This document shows, piece by piece, positions 50,874 through 63,874 of a DNA stretch of 64,000 nt. Under the pieces are notes generated by a model that was given only the letters and a program-made list of their open reading frames with translations, had not been told where the DNA came from and did not search any database. The DNA is from Paramecium pentaurelia (Eukaryota; Ciliophora; Oligohymenophorea; Peniculida; Parameciidae): assembly GCA_905183005.1 (NCBI GenBank), contig CAJJDO010000057.1:403296-467295 (forward strand), given 5' to 3'. Numbering within the stretch: the first letter of the stretch is position 1; every line of letters begins with the position of its first letter. Both the position numbers and the translations under genes were made by a program.

Positions 50874-51169
50874 ATTTGAAATTGTTAACAGATTTAATTA
50901 ATTTCTCAAATAATCCAATTTCAATGAATTTATTACTTATATAAATGGACCCTTTATAATATTTCATTTCCTTTCATTTTCATAATCAATCTAGATCATC
51001 TCTAGTTTATAGAATAATATAAAAATTAAGTAATCTAAAAAAACACTCTTTTTATTTTAGAATTTAAGACTTTCTATAATTGATTTCCATTATTTATTAA
51101 ATTATAGGAATTTAATAATTGTTAGTAATATAATTGTATAAAGTAAGAATTAATTACAAATAAATTGAG

Positions 51170-51578
51170 TCAGGCATCTAATACGAATTCTTCTATTTCA
51201 GTAAGATCAATTACTTGAGTTCCATAATGTTTTTATTTTGTCAGAAATTAAGAACATTCATCAGAATTAATGAGTTTATAATTACTAAACAAAATGAACT
51301 ATCTATTTACCTGCTTAATTCCTATAGAAACTATTGAATTCCGATTGCCCTTTTTTTTAATGTATCTGGAGACAAGTTTCCAAATAAATGTTTAGATGGA
51401 AATGTTAATTTTATGCCAAAAAGTTTTTTAAGTTTTTGATAGAATTGCCAAAGTGTACTATAGCGTATTTCCATAATCCATATTTTTCCTTATTCATTTA
51501 CTTCCACCTAGAATATTGATAAAAATGAAAAAATACTTGATATTCAGCAAATGTTTTATGTATTTTTACTGTTTGCAT
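51170..51578 (-). CDS. Small PX-domain protein, 117 residues
   Basis: ATG 51578 to TGA 51170, with introns 51508-51536 (29 nt) and 51285-51310 (26 nt); exactly 118 codons. The protein is little more than a PX domain, a phosphoinositide-binding fold used for endosomal targeting. The phosphate-binding RYS motif (IRYSTLWQFYQKL), the Pro-containing loop before SPDTLKKRAIGIQQFL, and the helix with conserved Arg are in the expected order and spacing. The usual PPK is degraded to FPSK. A short acidic tail (LTEIEEFVLDA) ends it. Membrane recruitment is likely; no second domain is present. The 5' part is short but the first ATG fits the domain start. Confidence 0.8.
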
Positions 51579-52558
51579 CTTAAATGTAACATATTAGATG
51601 GATCTTTTCCTTTATTTTTTGAGAAATGATAAAATAGGTGGACTGTTAATGTTTAAATTTTATTCCTAATTAAGTGATATATCTGATATCATTAAGCATA
51701 TAATACTCTTTAATTAGATGAAAAAATAAATAATAAATCATTTAATGTTAAAGAATTATTTATTTCCACAAAAAAAATTTTGATTCTATAAAATAATCTT
51801 ATTTTTACAACAATATTGAATGTCCTACAATAATATGCAAATTTTGAATATTAAACTTCTAGAAACATAATTTCTTTAAAAAAATATAACAAAATATATA
51901 TTTATAAGAATTATTGTTATTCTAATACATTTTAGAGTAGATTATATATATTCTTATAAATCATTAATAAAAAAAACAAAAGAAAATAGTTAATAAAGGA
52001 ATTGTCAATGATATTCAATTATTGATGTAGAGTTATTTTTTTTCAAAAATTAATATAACAAATAATACAGTTTTCGTAAATTAAGGTATAAAACAATAAT
52101 TTCTATTGTATTATTCTATTTGTTTGAATTATTTTGTTAGATGTCAAAATTTATATAGATTTTTAAATGTTAACTTTTTTGATTAGAAATAAGAAATAAA
52201 GACTGATAATACTTATAATAGGGGAGCATTAACTTATATTAATGGTAAAAATAGACTTAAAAATTAGTAAACTTATTATAGAACTATTAACCATTAAAAT
52301 TATTTTATTTTATTATAAGTCATTTATATAAAAGTAGATGAAGTAATATTGAATATGTAGTCTGCAATTAATTATGATAATATTTATAATTAATTTCAGA
52401 ATATAAGACTTTAGTATGATTTGTTACATTATATATATAAAAAAGTATATGTAAAATGTACATATTTAAAATAGATCAGATCAAAGGAAGAAATATGATT
52501 GATTAAGTTTTATAAATTTTTAAGTAATTTAATTAAGTTATAATCTTAGTCTTCGAAT
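51579..52558. other. Intergenic spacer between divergent genes
   Basis: 980 bp of AT-rich sequence between the starts of the PX gene (minus) and the MGGACS gene (plus). I see no supportable frame. It is one of the longest gene-free stretches here. Confidence 0.4.
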
Positions 52559-53179
52559 ATGGGAGGAGCATGCTCTGGAAAAAAACCATAGCCAAAATAG
52601 AAATAGCAATAATAGGAATTAAATATAGTTGAATAACCATATTTGCAAGTGCAATCAATTAGTTAACCATAATCAAGGCCACCAGAACAAAGAAGTGAAA
52701 CTGGGTAATCTGTTAAGGAATTGCTTTATTAATATAAAAAATTCACAGATTTCTTAGGATTAGTAGGTAATTTGGATCATTTGCCAGCCCATACTAGAGA
52801 ATAATTGAATAATTGTATAATTTAGAGATCCAATATAAATATACTTATATAAAATAGTATTAAAAGAATAATGAGAGAGTAAAAAATAATAAAGAGAGTA
52901 GAAGAGAGTGATTATTATTTAATTCATAATGATGAGAAATTTGCCATTACATTTGTGTAATTAATGTAAAGAATATCAAATATAATATTGACTGAACTTC
53001 AATAGGATTCAAATTTTTAGGAAGCTTTTCCAATGTTGATTGTTTCATTTGTTGATTTAGCAACATAGATAAGTAAGGAAATAGAGAATTTCTAAGATTT
53101 CAAAACTCATTCAATCAAAAAATAGAATACTAAACATCAAATTTCTTAAGACAATTATTAAGCATCAACAAATAAATGA
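52559..53179 (+). CDS. Small MG-C protein with probable lipid anchor, 206 residues
   Basis: One exon, ATG 52559 to TGA 53177, 207 codons. The N-terminus MGGACSGKK has Gly2, a small residue and Cys5, the pattern for myristoylation plus palmitoylation. A Gln/Pro-rich linker follows, then a helical domain (SVKELLYQYKKFTDFLGL, LDHLPAHTREQLNNCII, EAFPMLIVSFVDLATQI). No catalytic motif is visible and I do not know the family. It resembles the 15563 gene only in its N-terminal motif. The reading frame has many TAA/TAG codons, so it is invisible under the standard code. Confidence 0.75.
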
Positions 53180-53458
53180 TTTCTTTGTAGTAGTGATTAT
53201 ATCTATAAATTTAATATTTAGAGATTAATGTAATATATTGATCTCATCATAGTGTATCTTCACATTTAAAATTCTATATATAAATATATGAAAATTAATA
53301 ATTTATAATTAAACATTATATTAAAAGAAACTTATTGATATTTTTCATATTTATTTTTGAAAAGAAAATATGTTTATGGGATGCTTAATTATTTCAAGAT
53401 AGAAAAGTTCTTATATATTAATAATTTATAAGAAAATACAAATATAATTTATTAATAA

Positions 53459-54704
53459 ATGGACTAAACTATTAAAAATGTTAATAAATTTACAACTACA
53501 GATAAAGAATTAGAAAATAACTTAAAAGATTTACTTGAAAGAATATTAGTCTATATAGAGAAATATATTGATACAAAAGAAGAATTAAATTAAATTGAAA
53601 ATGAATTGAAAAACTACGAAAGTTTGTCCTATTTAGTTGGTATTATAAAAGTAATATTTACTAAACTAATGCTGAAAATAGAATAGAAATTGTTGTAAGT
53701 AAAAAATTATTATTCAAAATCCAAAGGAAATTGGATAAAAGCAACGATTTTAATAATTCTTAATTCTATTAAAATGATGAAGAATATGATAAATTAGAAT
53801 AAACTATAATTAAATATGAATAAGAAATTCGAAATCATATTAGTGTAATCAATTTTTATTATTATTTTTAGATAGAATAACAATTAAAATTATTTGCTGA
53901 ATCTATTTAAAACAAATTGGATGAGAGTGAATAAATTAGATAAGAAGTATTGGAAACAACTAAAACTAATCTAAGTGTAAATACATTTTATTATATTATA
54001 ATAGAAACTGAAAAGAGAAAATTAAGAATTAAATGAAAAAGAGAAATTATTATAATAAGAAGTAAATAATTTAAAGTAAACTATTTCAATTTTAGAAAAA
54101 GAAAACAAAAAAAAATCTATAGAAACTAATTAAAGAGACTATTTATAATCTTTAATTAATAAATAAGCTAATTAATAATCAGAGCTATAAAAAAATAGAC
54201 TTAATCAAAATTTTTATCTGGATTCAAGATAATTAAACTCTCATTCTGAACATAAATCAAATCCATAATAATTTTTAAAAGAATAATAAGAATTAATAAT
54301 TCCTACATAATCATCTTAAAAATTAAATTATTATAATATTATCAATAATATAAATACCAAATAAAGATAAGAAATTAATAAATCAATTCAATAACAAGAT
54401 TTTAACAATATTTATAGTTAAATAATGAGAAATAAACATAATTCATTATCATCTATAAATGATCTAATTTAAAATGTAAAATAATAAGATAAAAAGCGCA
54501 ATGATTAATTATAATCAATCTCGAAGAATAGCTCCTAGAATAATAGTATGATTTAGAAGAATAGAAGTATTATTAATTATTTAATAATCAAAAGTATATT
54601 AATAAATTGAACCATTGTAATTTTAATAAAGAAGTAAAAGTTCTAAACGAGCAGATGACATCATTAAATATTAAACTTTAGAATCTGTAATAAAACTAAA
54701 GTGA
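53459..54704 (+). CDS. Coiled-coil protein, 378 residues
   Basis: ATG 53459 to TGA 54702. Four introns (53626-53651, 53845-53871, 53977-54004, 54567-54594) give exactly 379 codons; the first and last end in AAG. Residues about 1-220 are coiled coil (NVNKFTTTDKELENNLKDLLERI, NKLDESEQIRQEVLE, LKRENQELNEKEKLLQQEV), after which the protein is Ser/Asn/Gln-rich and basic, probably disordered. No domain is recognised. The second intron is a multiple of three, and its removal deletes a hydrophobic Tyr-rich stretch that does not fit the coil. Confidence 0.75.
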
Positions 54705-55035
54705 TTTATTCAATTTTGGATTAAATAATTTAAATTCAATCATATTTCTTATATTATTTAATCTTATTAATTTAATATTATTATTAATTCTATCTAATTA
54801 TTCAAAAGAAATCTAAAATAAATTTTATATTAAATATAAAAATTTATATATATATATTTGAAAACAAGAAAAAAATATTTTATCATTAGCAATAGTAAAA
54901 TCGTATCAATAATATTAATTATATATAATATATTAATTAAAGAAAATTAATTAACTTTAAAAGAGAGTTTTTAAAGATAAATATCAAATGAATTATATTA
55001 TTTTCTACAAAATAGGAATTAAAAATATATAAAAA
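54705..55035. other. Convergent intergenic spacer
   Basis: 331 bp between two stop codons (coiled-coil gene on plus, ABCA on minus). AT-rich, no gene seen; expected to hold the 3' ends of both transcripts. Confidence 0.4.
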
Positions 55036-58000
55036 TCAAGAATTTTATTAAATCTAAACTGAAATTTGATTTCCTTTGATATCTTCATGAGCTTGCTATT
55101 ATTGGGAATCCTAAAGTGCAAAATTATTGAAAATTTATTCAATTGATGCTTATTTTATGGAGTACTATGAGATTCTATTTTATTTTTTCTAAATTTATTA
55201 ATTAAATAATTACATTTTGTTCAAATCCTTCAAAAAGTTTACTAACAGTTATTTATCCAAGTAGTCTGAACCTATAGAAAGTTTAAAAATGTTCAATGAT
55301 TTCAAATTATCCAAAACTTTACTGAATAAATTTCTACAATAGATCCCCCATTTTCTCTACTATAACATATTCTGCAAGTGTTTCAACAGCTAATCGATTA
55401 GGTTTTCTAATATCATTATAAATATGTGATCCAGAACCTTTCATAGTTATTTGTTATTCTAAATGACTTGAATTGATTTTTCTTAATATATCAACAGTAG
55501 TATTTTAATCCAATCTAGAGTTATTTTCTAATCCCATTTATTAGATTAATAGTTGAATCTCATTTTTTTAAGGTTTTTCTAATTTGACTTCAATTTCATA
55601 TCCTTTACCAAATTTACTTTTAATATGTTAAACAGATCCAAGACATCTGAGATTACCACTAACTTGAATAGCAATTTTAGTTGATAATGCTTCAGCTTCT
55701 TCCATTGAATGAGTAGTCAAAATGATAGTACTTTGTTTTCTTTGAGTAGCAATTCTTGAAATAACATTCCACATGAATCTTCTTGCTTCTGGATCCATAC
55801 CAGTAGAAGGTTCATCTAAAAATACAATTGGAGGGTTTCCTATCATAGCAATAGCAACTGACAATTTTCTTTTATTTCCACCTGAAAGTTAACCTGATTA
55901 TATATGTTCAAATCTCTTTAAATCCATTTCATTTAATTTCTTTTCAACTAATTCTTCTTTCCTCTAATATGGAATTCCTTTGATATCTGAAAATAGTTCT
56001 ATATGTTCTCTAACAGTTAGATTATCTAAAAGAGCATCAAATTAAGGACAATATCCAATATTGACTCTAGCAGCTTCTAACTCATTAATGACACTTTTGC
56101 CTGCAATAAATGCTTCTCCACTAGTAGGCTTTAATTCTCCTGATAATATTTTAAAAGTAGTAGTTTTACCAGCTCCATTTACTCCCAATAATCCAAAAAC
56201 TTCACCTTAATCAATTGCAAAACTAACTTAATCCACAGCTACTTTATGTTTTCCTTCTCCCAACATAAATACTTTTCTCAATTCTTTAACAAGAATGGCT
56301 TTCTCATTTGGCCTAAAAGATTCACATAATTATTTTTCTTTAGCTACATCATCATCTATAGGTTTTGGAATATAAGGTATACTAGATTCACTTGATCCAA
56401 ATTTCTACAATTATCCATTATCCTCAAAGTATTCTATAATAAATATGCATATCAAATAAAATGCTCCCATTATTGCAAGCATTAATACATCTCCACCACT
56501 TACTTCCATATCATAAGTACTTTTCATTTCAGTCCATCCCTCCATAATCATATATATATCTTTAGAACATGCATTTAATATGCCATATGCAAATGAAAAA
56601 GATGGAATTAATCTAAAAATCCATTACAAAATAGTAGCTACATCTCTTGTAGATGAAATCAATCTCAAAATATAAATTATTAAACTTATAATTGATCCAA
56701 CCAATAAATGTATGAAAAAGCTTAATAACATTGCATTTCCTTATTATTTAAAGGCAAAACTAAAGAAATAACAAAATGGAATTATTGCCCAACCATATAA
56801 AAAGAAGATCAACCATGAAAATCCATAATTTTCTCCTTCTATTAAAGCCGTAATATCAAAAGCTAAAATTAGAAGACAACACACAACAGCTGGAATTACA
56901 TGCTTTCCTAAATCCATCAACCAATTACTAAACCAATATGCTTTAACTGAAACTCCTGATACTAATTATTAATGTTTTACATTAATCTCTCTTTCTTTAA
57001 CAATATATGATATTAAAGATGCTGGAATAAATGCCATACCCATAGAAAATACAAGAGCAGATAAGAAACCTGCTATTGCTTTTGAGCCATTCAATTCTTC
57101 ATAAGTTTTCCTCAAAGGGGAATTAGTAACTTTGATCTAATAATTATTATTATTAGTAGCTTTTCTTAAAATTGCTTAATTCATTTAATTTTATAAAACA
57201 ATTGGAGCTTCCCTAAATATTGTATTAACAAACATATAATATGAATATTAATTATTTGAATTACTGGTCAAATAATACCATCCAATATTTGATCTTAAAT
57301 CAAAAGTATCAAAGTAATTTTAATCAATTTTTTAAAGATTAATTAAACTATCATCTCCAAAAACTTAAATGGATGAATTATACATTTCTAAATTAATTTA
57401 TGAAAATAGAGATTAGTCATTTAATCCTCCCCATAAATATTAGATTCCATTTCCATAACATTCAGATGGAGGAGTTAAAATAATTATATTTGGTTCAGTG
57501 ATAAATTCAATTGTCATTAAAATTAGACCCAAAAGTACAACCAAACAAGGTAAAAGGATTTCACAACATAAACTCTTAAGATCTCTTTTAAAAAATCTAG
57601 CTCTTTTCATAAGTAAAGCAATAGTGTGATTGAAAAATAACTAAGTAGAATTTGTAACTCTTATTTAATTAATATCAAAATCGTCAATTTAAATGGCTTA
57701 TTTATTTTTATCCTCCATTTCCATATAATCATTTACTTAATGATGTCCAGCTCCTATCTAAGCAACTTTCAAAAATACTTCTTCTAATGTTGTAATGCTG
57801 ATTCCATAACTCTATATATGTAATGTTTTTAAATTATTATCTAATTCTGCAAATAATTTAGGAAATTTAACAACTGCATTTAAAGGTAATTACATAAGAA
57901 TTTCAGCTGAGACTTTAGATATTAAAATAGCCTCAGAACAAATCTTCATTATTACTTCAATAATTGGATCTGATTCAGTTAAAGTACTTTCTTTTACAAT

Positions 58001-60458
58001 TGTTAGATTATAACCATTACCAAATTGATTCTTTAAAAATACACTACTTCCTGAACACTATAATTTACCTTCTCCCATTATACCTATTCTATCACCTAGA
58101 AAGTCAGCCTCATCCATAAAATGTGTTGTTAAGACTATGATTCTATCTTCTTTATAATTCTTAAGCATTTCCCAAATATATCTTCTTGCACTTGTATCCA
58201 TTCCTGAAGTAGGTTCATCCAAATATATTAATTTAGAATTACCAATAAAGGCAATAGCAACAGATAATCTTCTCTTTTATCCTCCAGATAGATTCTTACT
58301 TAAATAATCAGTCTTTTCTAATAAATCAACATCTTCAATCATTCTTCTAACTGCTGCAGGAATATCTTCTGGTTTCATTCCTTTAAAAGTTGCAAACATT
58401 TCCAAATGTTCTTTGACTGTCATATTATCAAATAAAATATCATGTTATGGACATACCCCCATAAATTATCTAATTTCTTCAATTTAAGTTTCAACATCAT
58501 ATCCAAATACTGTTGCTTCTCCTTCAGTAATATCTAAGAGACCTGTCAACATTGAAATTGTAGTAGTTTTACCTGCTCCATTATGTCCCAATAAAGCATA
58601 TATTTAACCGACATACATTGTTAAACTAACATTACTGACAGCTTGTTTTCCACTAGGATATATTTTAGTGAGATTAGAGATTTAAAGTACTTCTCTTCTA
58701 CTTTCCTAATCTTTCAAAGCTTATTCCACTTCTTCATATCTTTCTTAATGGATTAATGATGACTTTTTCCTTAGTCTTTATTATTGAGAATGATGAGATC
58801 TATTAAAATAAGGAATGCAAAATAAAGGATGTAATTTCTTACCCCATTCATTTGGAAAAACTAGATCCAAATAAATAGACATTATTAAGTAAAAGAATAT
58901 GTTTAAGATATGCATTATCAAAGCAATGTTGACAGCATAATTTTCAACTTTAGTAGATATTGTTGACATTGAAACTCCTCTACCTTATGCTTCAAACATT
59001 ACCATAACATCAAAAGCAAAAGACATACCTGCATGAGAAGATATAGAGGCTCCCCAATAAGATGATTCTGGAACTATCTCTTATCCACTTCCTACTAAAC
59101 TTATTACCATATACATTAGTAAATACCAAACTATTGCTACGATTAATCCAAATAATGCTCTTGTAAAAAATACACTATGATTAAATTTAGTTTATACCTA
59201 ATAAACATAGATTAGAATATTAAGACTATACAAAATAGCCAATAATTTAAGAATAATACAAATCCATCAGTATGAGTAAAAACAATGGCTGATAATAATA
59301 TTGTAGCAATAATTGATATAATTGTATAGATTAATAGATATTAGATAATCCATGATAGATAGAATGAAGTGTTATTTAATCCCATCATTTTCATACCTTC
59401 CCTTAACTTTTTCTCTTTTTCATAAATCATAGCATAAGTCATTCTCAAATATATGATTATTAGAGGTAATATCAAATATACACCAAATTATCCTCTTAAA
59501 AATGTTGCAAATTCATCTTTAACTCCTTCCTATTAATGAACTAATTAATTTAAACTTTTAAATACCATAAGAGAACTTAGGATTTATTGTAGCTTAACTA
59601 TTTGTTTCAATTCTCAAAATAATGTTATCTATAAATGTTTACACTGTCAACATACCAGATTCCCAATAAGTATTTACCTTTTCATAATCTTAATATTTTA
59701 TTGGATCCACTTCCATTAGATTTGTAGGAGGAATTTCAAAATCATTAAATCCACTAGTATTAAATCTTAATTAATAATCATAAATATTATTTCCAGCTGT
59801 TTCATTAAACATTACTCCAAAACATATTCTAGGTACTCCATCTCTTCCATAATCTGAATCTGCTGTGTATTCATTAAGTTCATCATTATTTTTAAATATC
59901 ATTGTTTAATAATTATAATAAGCTAAATTCAATTGTAATATATCTTACTTTCAAAAATATATTTAAGCTCTTTTACAATCTCATGATTTTCATTTGGCCC
60001 AAGAGCCACATGTCCATTTAACCAGAATCTTTCTTATTAATAATTATAGTTATCTATACAATTTCTAAAATTGTTTTATTTATTACTTCATTTTAGGTAA
60101 TACTGATAATCTACTTTTTGTATTTAAACTCTTGAGATTATCAACCAAATTCAAACTTGCATTCCATTTTTAAATGATCATAATCTTATCTTCAATTTCT
60201 TTTTCATTAATCATAGGGTACAACATCACTGGTACATTAGGATCTGATGATTTCCAATCTAGTTCAGGTTATAAAAAGGCAGTTTCATCAAGATTAGTTT
60301 TATCTACAACACCTCTAAAAAGATGATTAAAACTGTTACCTTATTCCTCCTAATGCTAATATTAATATTAATGGTAAAATGATTTCACAAGTAGAACAGA
60401 AACAGTTTCTCTTCCAAAGAATCCAATTCTTTCTTAGTAATGAAGATAAATGGCCCAT
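55036..60458 (-). CDS. ABC transporter, ABCA subfamily, 1758 residues
   Basis: ATG 60458 to TGA 55036, six introns (60315-60339, 60065-60086, 59923-59948, 59541-59565, 59175-59197, 55189-55213), exactly 1759 codons. Two repeats of membrane domain plus NBD. First half: helix ILPLILILALGG, large lumenal loop, then helices. NBD1: GHNGAGKTTT, LSGGQKRRLSVAIAFIG, LIYLDEPTSGMD. Second half: helix EILLPCLVVLLGLILM, loop, helices. NBD2: LGVNGAGKTTT, LSGGNKRKLSVAIAMIG, IVFLDEPSTGMDP, and the C-terminal ASIEQIFNNFA. The single N-terminal helix plus big loop in each half and the LSGGNKRKLS signature identify ABCA, the lipid-transporting family. All catalytic residues are present in both NBDs. The substrate is unknown. 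Confidence 0.95.
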
Positions 60459-61152
60459 CTTTTGGTTATTTTATTTAATTTCTTAAACTCAGAATTTTTT
60501 AAGTTCTTAAATCACTAATTCTATAATTAGATATAGAATATATTAATTATTCAATACTTTGTATAACTCAGATTTTTAGAAATTCCAAAATTATTATTCT
60601 AATTCTTTGTTCTTACATTCCAAAAATTCTTATCAAATTTAATTACAACAAGATAAAACTCTATAGCTTTGATACTTAAATTTAAATTAATTAAAAATCA
60701 CAATTGCTTTAATGTAAGAAAAAGTTAAGAAATATTTATGAAAACAAATTATGAAAAAAGTAAAACAAATCATTAGGCAATTTAATGTATTTTATGTGTT
60801 ATACAATTTTATAATACCTATTTCAATCTCTAAGTATTAATCTAATAATATTATACAATCATTTTTAAAATAATAAAATCAATAAGCAAAAAGGGGTTAC
60901 ATTATATTAATCCAAAATAATATATATATGATATTACAACTTTATCATTTTTCATACTAAACTAATAATAATATAGTGGAAAATCAACTCAACGTTTTGA
61001 TTTTTTATTATATATAAAAATAACTGATATGTAAAATAAAATTACATTAATCATATCTAATTTAATACAATAAATAATATAATCTAGATATATATATATA
61101 ACTGTCATATATAATAATTAAATCTCAAAATATTATCAAGTTATGAGGTAAT
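60459..61152. other. Spacer upstream of the ABCA gene
   Basis: About 690 bp of very AT-rich sequence with dinucleotide TA runs (for example 61088-61101). No gene seen. It should include the ABCA promoter and the 3' end of the next minus-strand gene. Confidence 0.4.
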
Positions 61153-61765
61153 TCATTTGTGAGTTTTATTGTCTTAAAGTTTTTTTGTTGATTAATTTAT
61201 GAAGCTTTTATGATTACTTAACATACTTTTTGGTATATTTGTGATGATTTAGGTATTTACAGGTGCTGTTGTTTGTTTTTATGATGTTTTTAAGTAGACT
61301 CTTTATTATTAAATTTCTTATAAAATTAATGTATTTTCAGTGCTCATTGTTTCTTCCTTTGTTGATTTTGTTTCAGTATTTATATGGTATTTTGTGACTT
61401 CTTTTACAAAATAAACATTGATTTTATCATTATTAATCACAACTTTAGGTGATATTGTCTTATAAGTATCACCTTGTTTGAGATTTTGTTAACCATCTAT
61501 TTCTTTGACAGATTTTCTTTAAACTCCTGATTATGTTATTTTTAAATGTTCATCACCTATATAGTAAATTAGATATACTTTTCTATGTAATTAAAGTCTT
61601 AGAACTTTTACAGGTCTAAAGAATAACATTAGGATTAGCCACTTAACTTTTTTATAACAAAATTGAGTCCTTTTTTCCACCCCTGAAGTCTTTTAACTGA
61701 ATTGATGTTTTTCTATTATTTGATCCTATCCTAGCAGTGTTATTACAGTTTTGTAGAGTATTCAT
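61153..61765 (-). CDS. Hypothetical Lys/Thr/Ser-rich protein, 196 residues
   Basis: ATG 61765 to TGA 61153, with one 22-nt intron at 61557-61578, exactly 197 codons. It is polar and basic: Lys, Thr, Ser and Gln dominate, without membrane helices. A mid-section (DTYKTISPKVVINNDKINVYF) may form beta strands. The C-terminus is repetitive in Thr/Gln. I recognise no family. It has a relatively high density of Thr compared with its Asn/Gln-rich neighbours. Confidence 0.65.
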
Positions 61766-62224
61766 TTGTTTTTTCTCACAACAAAACAAGTTTAATACTT
61801 ATTCGCTTTTCATATGATTTTATAAACAATAATTAAACAATATTAAATATCAAATTAATATATTCTTGATATTATTAATAATATATATGAAATTTACAAA
61901 TTTGATTTAATACTCTATTACTAATAGAGTATATATTAATTTTATGAATTAAAATGTTGTATTATAGTAATTAATTAAGGTTGTTATTAATAGACTTTAA
62001 AATAAAAAAATAAGGCAAAAAATACTACTAATTTTTATGATTAAATTCCATATATATCTATATTAGAAATCTAATTTCAAATGAATTTTATTATAAAAAT
62101 GCTAAATTGAATCATCCCATATTTTCTGAATATATTTATTATCAAATAATTTAATTAGAAATTTGAAAGATTATTTTTGGTATTATAAAATAATCAAATG
62201 AATTAAATTATTAAAATTCAATTG
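61766..62224. other. Divergent spacer with a 23-bp palindrome
   Basis: 459 bp between divergent starts. It holds a near-perfect inverted repeat at 61910-61932 (ATACTCTATTA, C, TAATAGAGTAT). This could be a binding site or chance in AT-rich DNA. No gene is seen. Confidence 0.4.
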
Positions 62225-62548
62225 ATGGGTTTTTTTACAATATCTATTAATAATAAAAATTTTTATCTCACTAATTTTACATATGCATCAAATAAAATGA
62301 ATATAGCTTTAGATCACTAGCCTAAGTTACTTGCAAGGAGAGTTATTCAATTTTTGAAGAGGAATTCTGTAAAAAGTCTTTTCATCAATATTTATGAAAT
62401 CGATTACAATGCATAGTATTCTAATTATTTTGAGGGTATATCTAAAAATGTATCAAAGATATAAATAATGAAAGTTCAATAAGGAAATTTTTGTATTATC
62501 CAATATATAAAGTAACTTTAGTACTAATTAATAGGAAATCATTATTGA
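62225..62548 (+). CDS. Small hypothetical protein, 107 residues
   Basis: ATG 62225 to TGA 62546, one exon. The sequence is mixed polar and aromatic (MGFFTISINNKNFYLTNFTY, LLARRVIQFLKRNSVKS, FINIYEIDYNAQYSNYFEG), more balanced than a chance AT-rich frame, and contains several TAA/TAG Gln codons. There is no membrane segment or known motif. It might be a truncated or intron-containing larger gene; I could not extend it. Confidence 0.45.
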
Positions 62549-62820
62549 GTTTTTTTCCAAATAATTTTAAATTATAATATTAATAAGTTTTAATCTTGAA
62601 AGCAAATTTAATATAAATTGTTCTTTAATATTTGATTATGATTAAAAAATAAAATTTGAAATAAAAACCTTACAAGATAAGTTGATTATTAACAAGAAGA
62701 AGAATAAAGAAATCATAAAGATGATTTCATATTTAAATAATAAATTTATTATATAAATTTAGAAATTTATTATAAATAATAATACAACTTAAATATTTTT
62801 AGAATTTTATTAATCAATAA

Positions 62821-63874
62821 TCATTATTCACTTTCCTTTTTGATTTCATTTTTCCTAGCTTCATTTTATGGTTATTATGTAGCACCATTTTAAAACATTT
62901 ACATATTCATTTATTATTATTTTAATTATGAAAACATCTAAAAATTAAAGGCATTCTTATTAGCACTCATATTCATTAAAAATTAAAGAGAATTTGCAGA
63001 CAAATTATTTTATGATTGAGATAAAAATTATTATTATTGACTAGGTTATTCTTGCTTTATTTATATAACATTAGCCTTTTTTTATTCTCCTGTTATTTAT
63101 GGTTAATTATTATCCCTATTTCCTACAATAATTAATAAAAAATACTTAATTCTTCTTCTTATTCTTATTACAATCTTTAAACAATTTCAGTTAAAATATT
63201 AGAATAGTTTGCAAATCTCTGTTAATTTTTAGATTACATATTTGATAGTTCTTACGTTAATTATTGACTTTCCTAAAATAGTGTTTCATTTTATTGCATA
63301 ATTTATTAGAGTGCTATTTATAGTTATTTTTAACTGTCAGCTATAGCTTAAATTTCATTTTTTAATTCCTTTTGTGCTTTCTTAAATTATTCAATTTCAT
63401 CAACAATTTATGGAATTTCCTAAGATTCTTAATATATATTTAACATCTTTATCATCATTTTCTTCTTAATTTCTTCTTTTGATATTAGTCAATAAAGCTC
63501 TTCCATCTCTTCGAAACCATTTATGCTCAAATTTTTAATTTATGTCATCAGCTTTACTTTTTTTAAAATTATACATGTTGAGTTATCTAAATTTTAGAAT
63601 AAAATATATTACCTTAAAAAGCTCGGATAATTCTTATGTTTGAAATATTTTGGTAATATTTTATCAGCAAGTAATTGTTAATTTCTTACAATGAATGCGT
63701 TTCCTTCAGTATTCCATCCAATAATTTCTTTTAGATCTTCATTCTATTGTGTTTATTAGATTATACTTCCATAATGTCAAACAGTCTTACTAAAAATGAA
63801 GGCACACTTCCTTTTTATCTTTATTCAGAGCTCTAACTTTAAGAATCTTAGAAATTATCACTACTATCTTACAT
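62821..63874 (-). CDS. Heat shock transcription factor (HSF), 318 residues
   Basis: ATG 63874 to TGA 62821, with introns 63744-63766, 63587-63612, 63420-63444 and 63123-63145; exactly 319 codons. The winged-helix HSF DNA-binding domain is clear: PSFLVRLFDIMEN, IIGWNTEGNAFIVRNQQLL, the recognition helix in ILPKYFKHKNYPSFLRQLNMYNF, and HKWFRRDGRALLTNIKRR. A coiled-coil oligomerisation region (HR-A/B type) follows (DEIEQFKKAQKELKNEIQ). The C-terminus is Gln/Asn-rich, as in activation domains. It contains IKQE, a match to the SUMO-acceptor consensus. HSFs trimerise and bind nGAAn repeats to activate chaperone genes. The wing loop between KKS and HKWF is short. The hydrophobic open frame on the opposite strand is only its antisense shadow. 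Confidence 0.95.

Noticed and set aside
62850..63640. A long, hydrophobic plus-strand frame resembling a multi-pass membrane protein
   Set aside because: It is antisense to the HSF coding sequence. The hydrophilic Q/K/E-rich minus strand gives a hydrophobic plus strand in this code.
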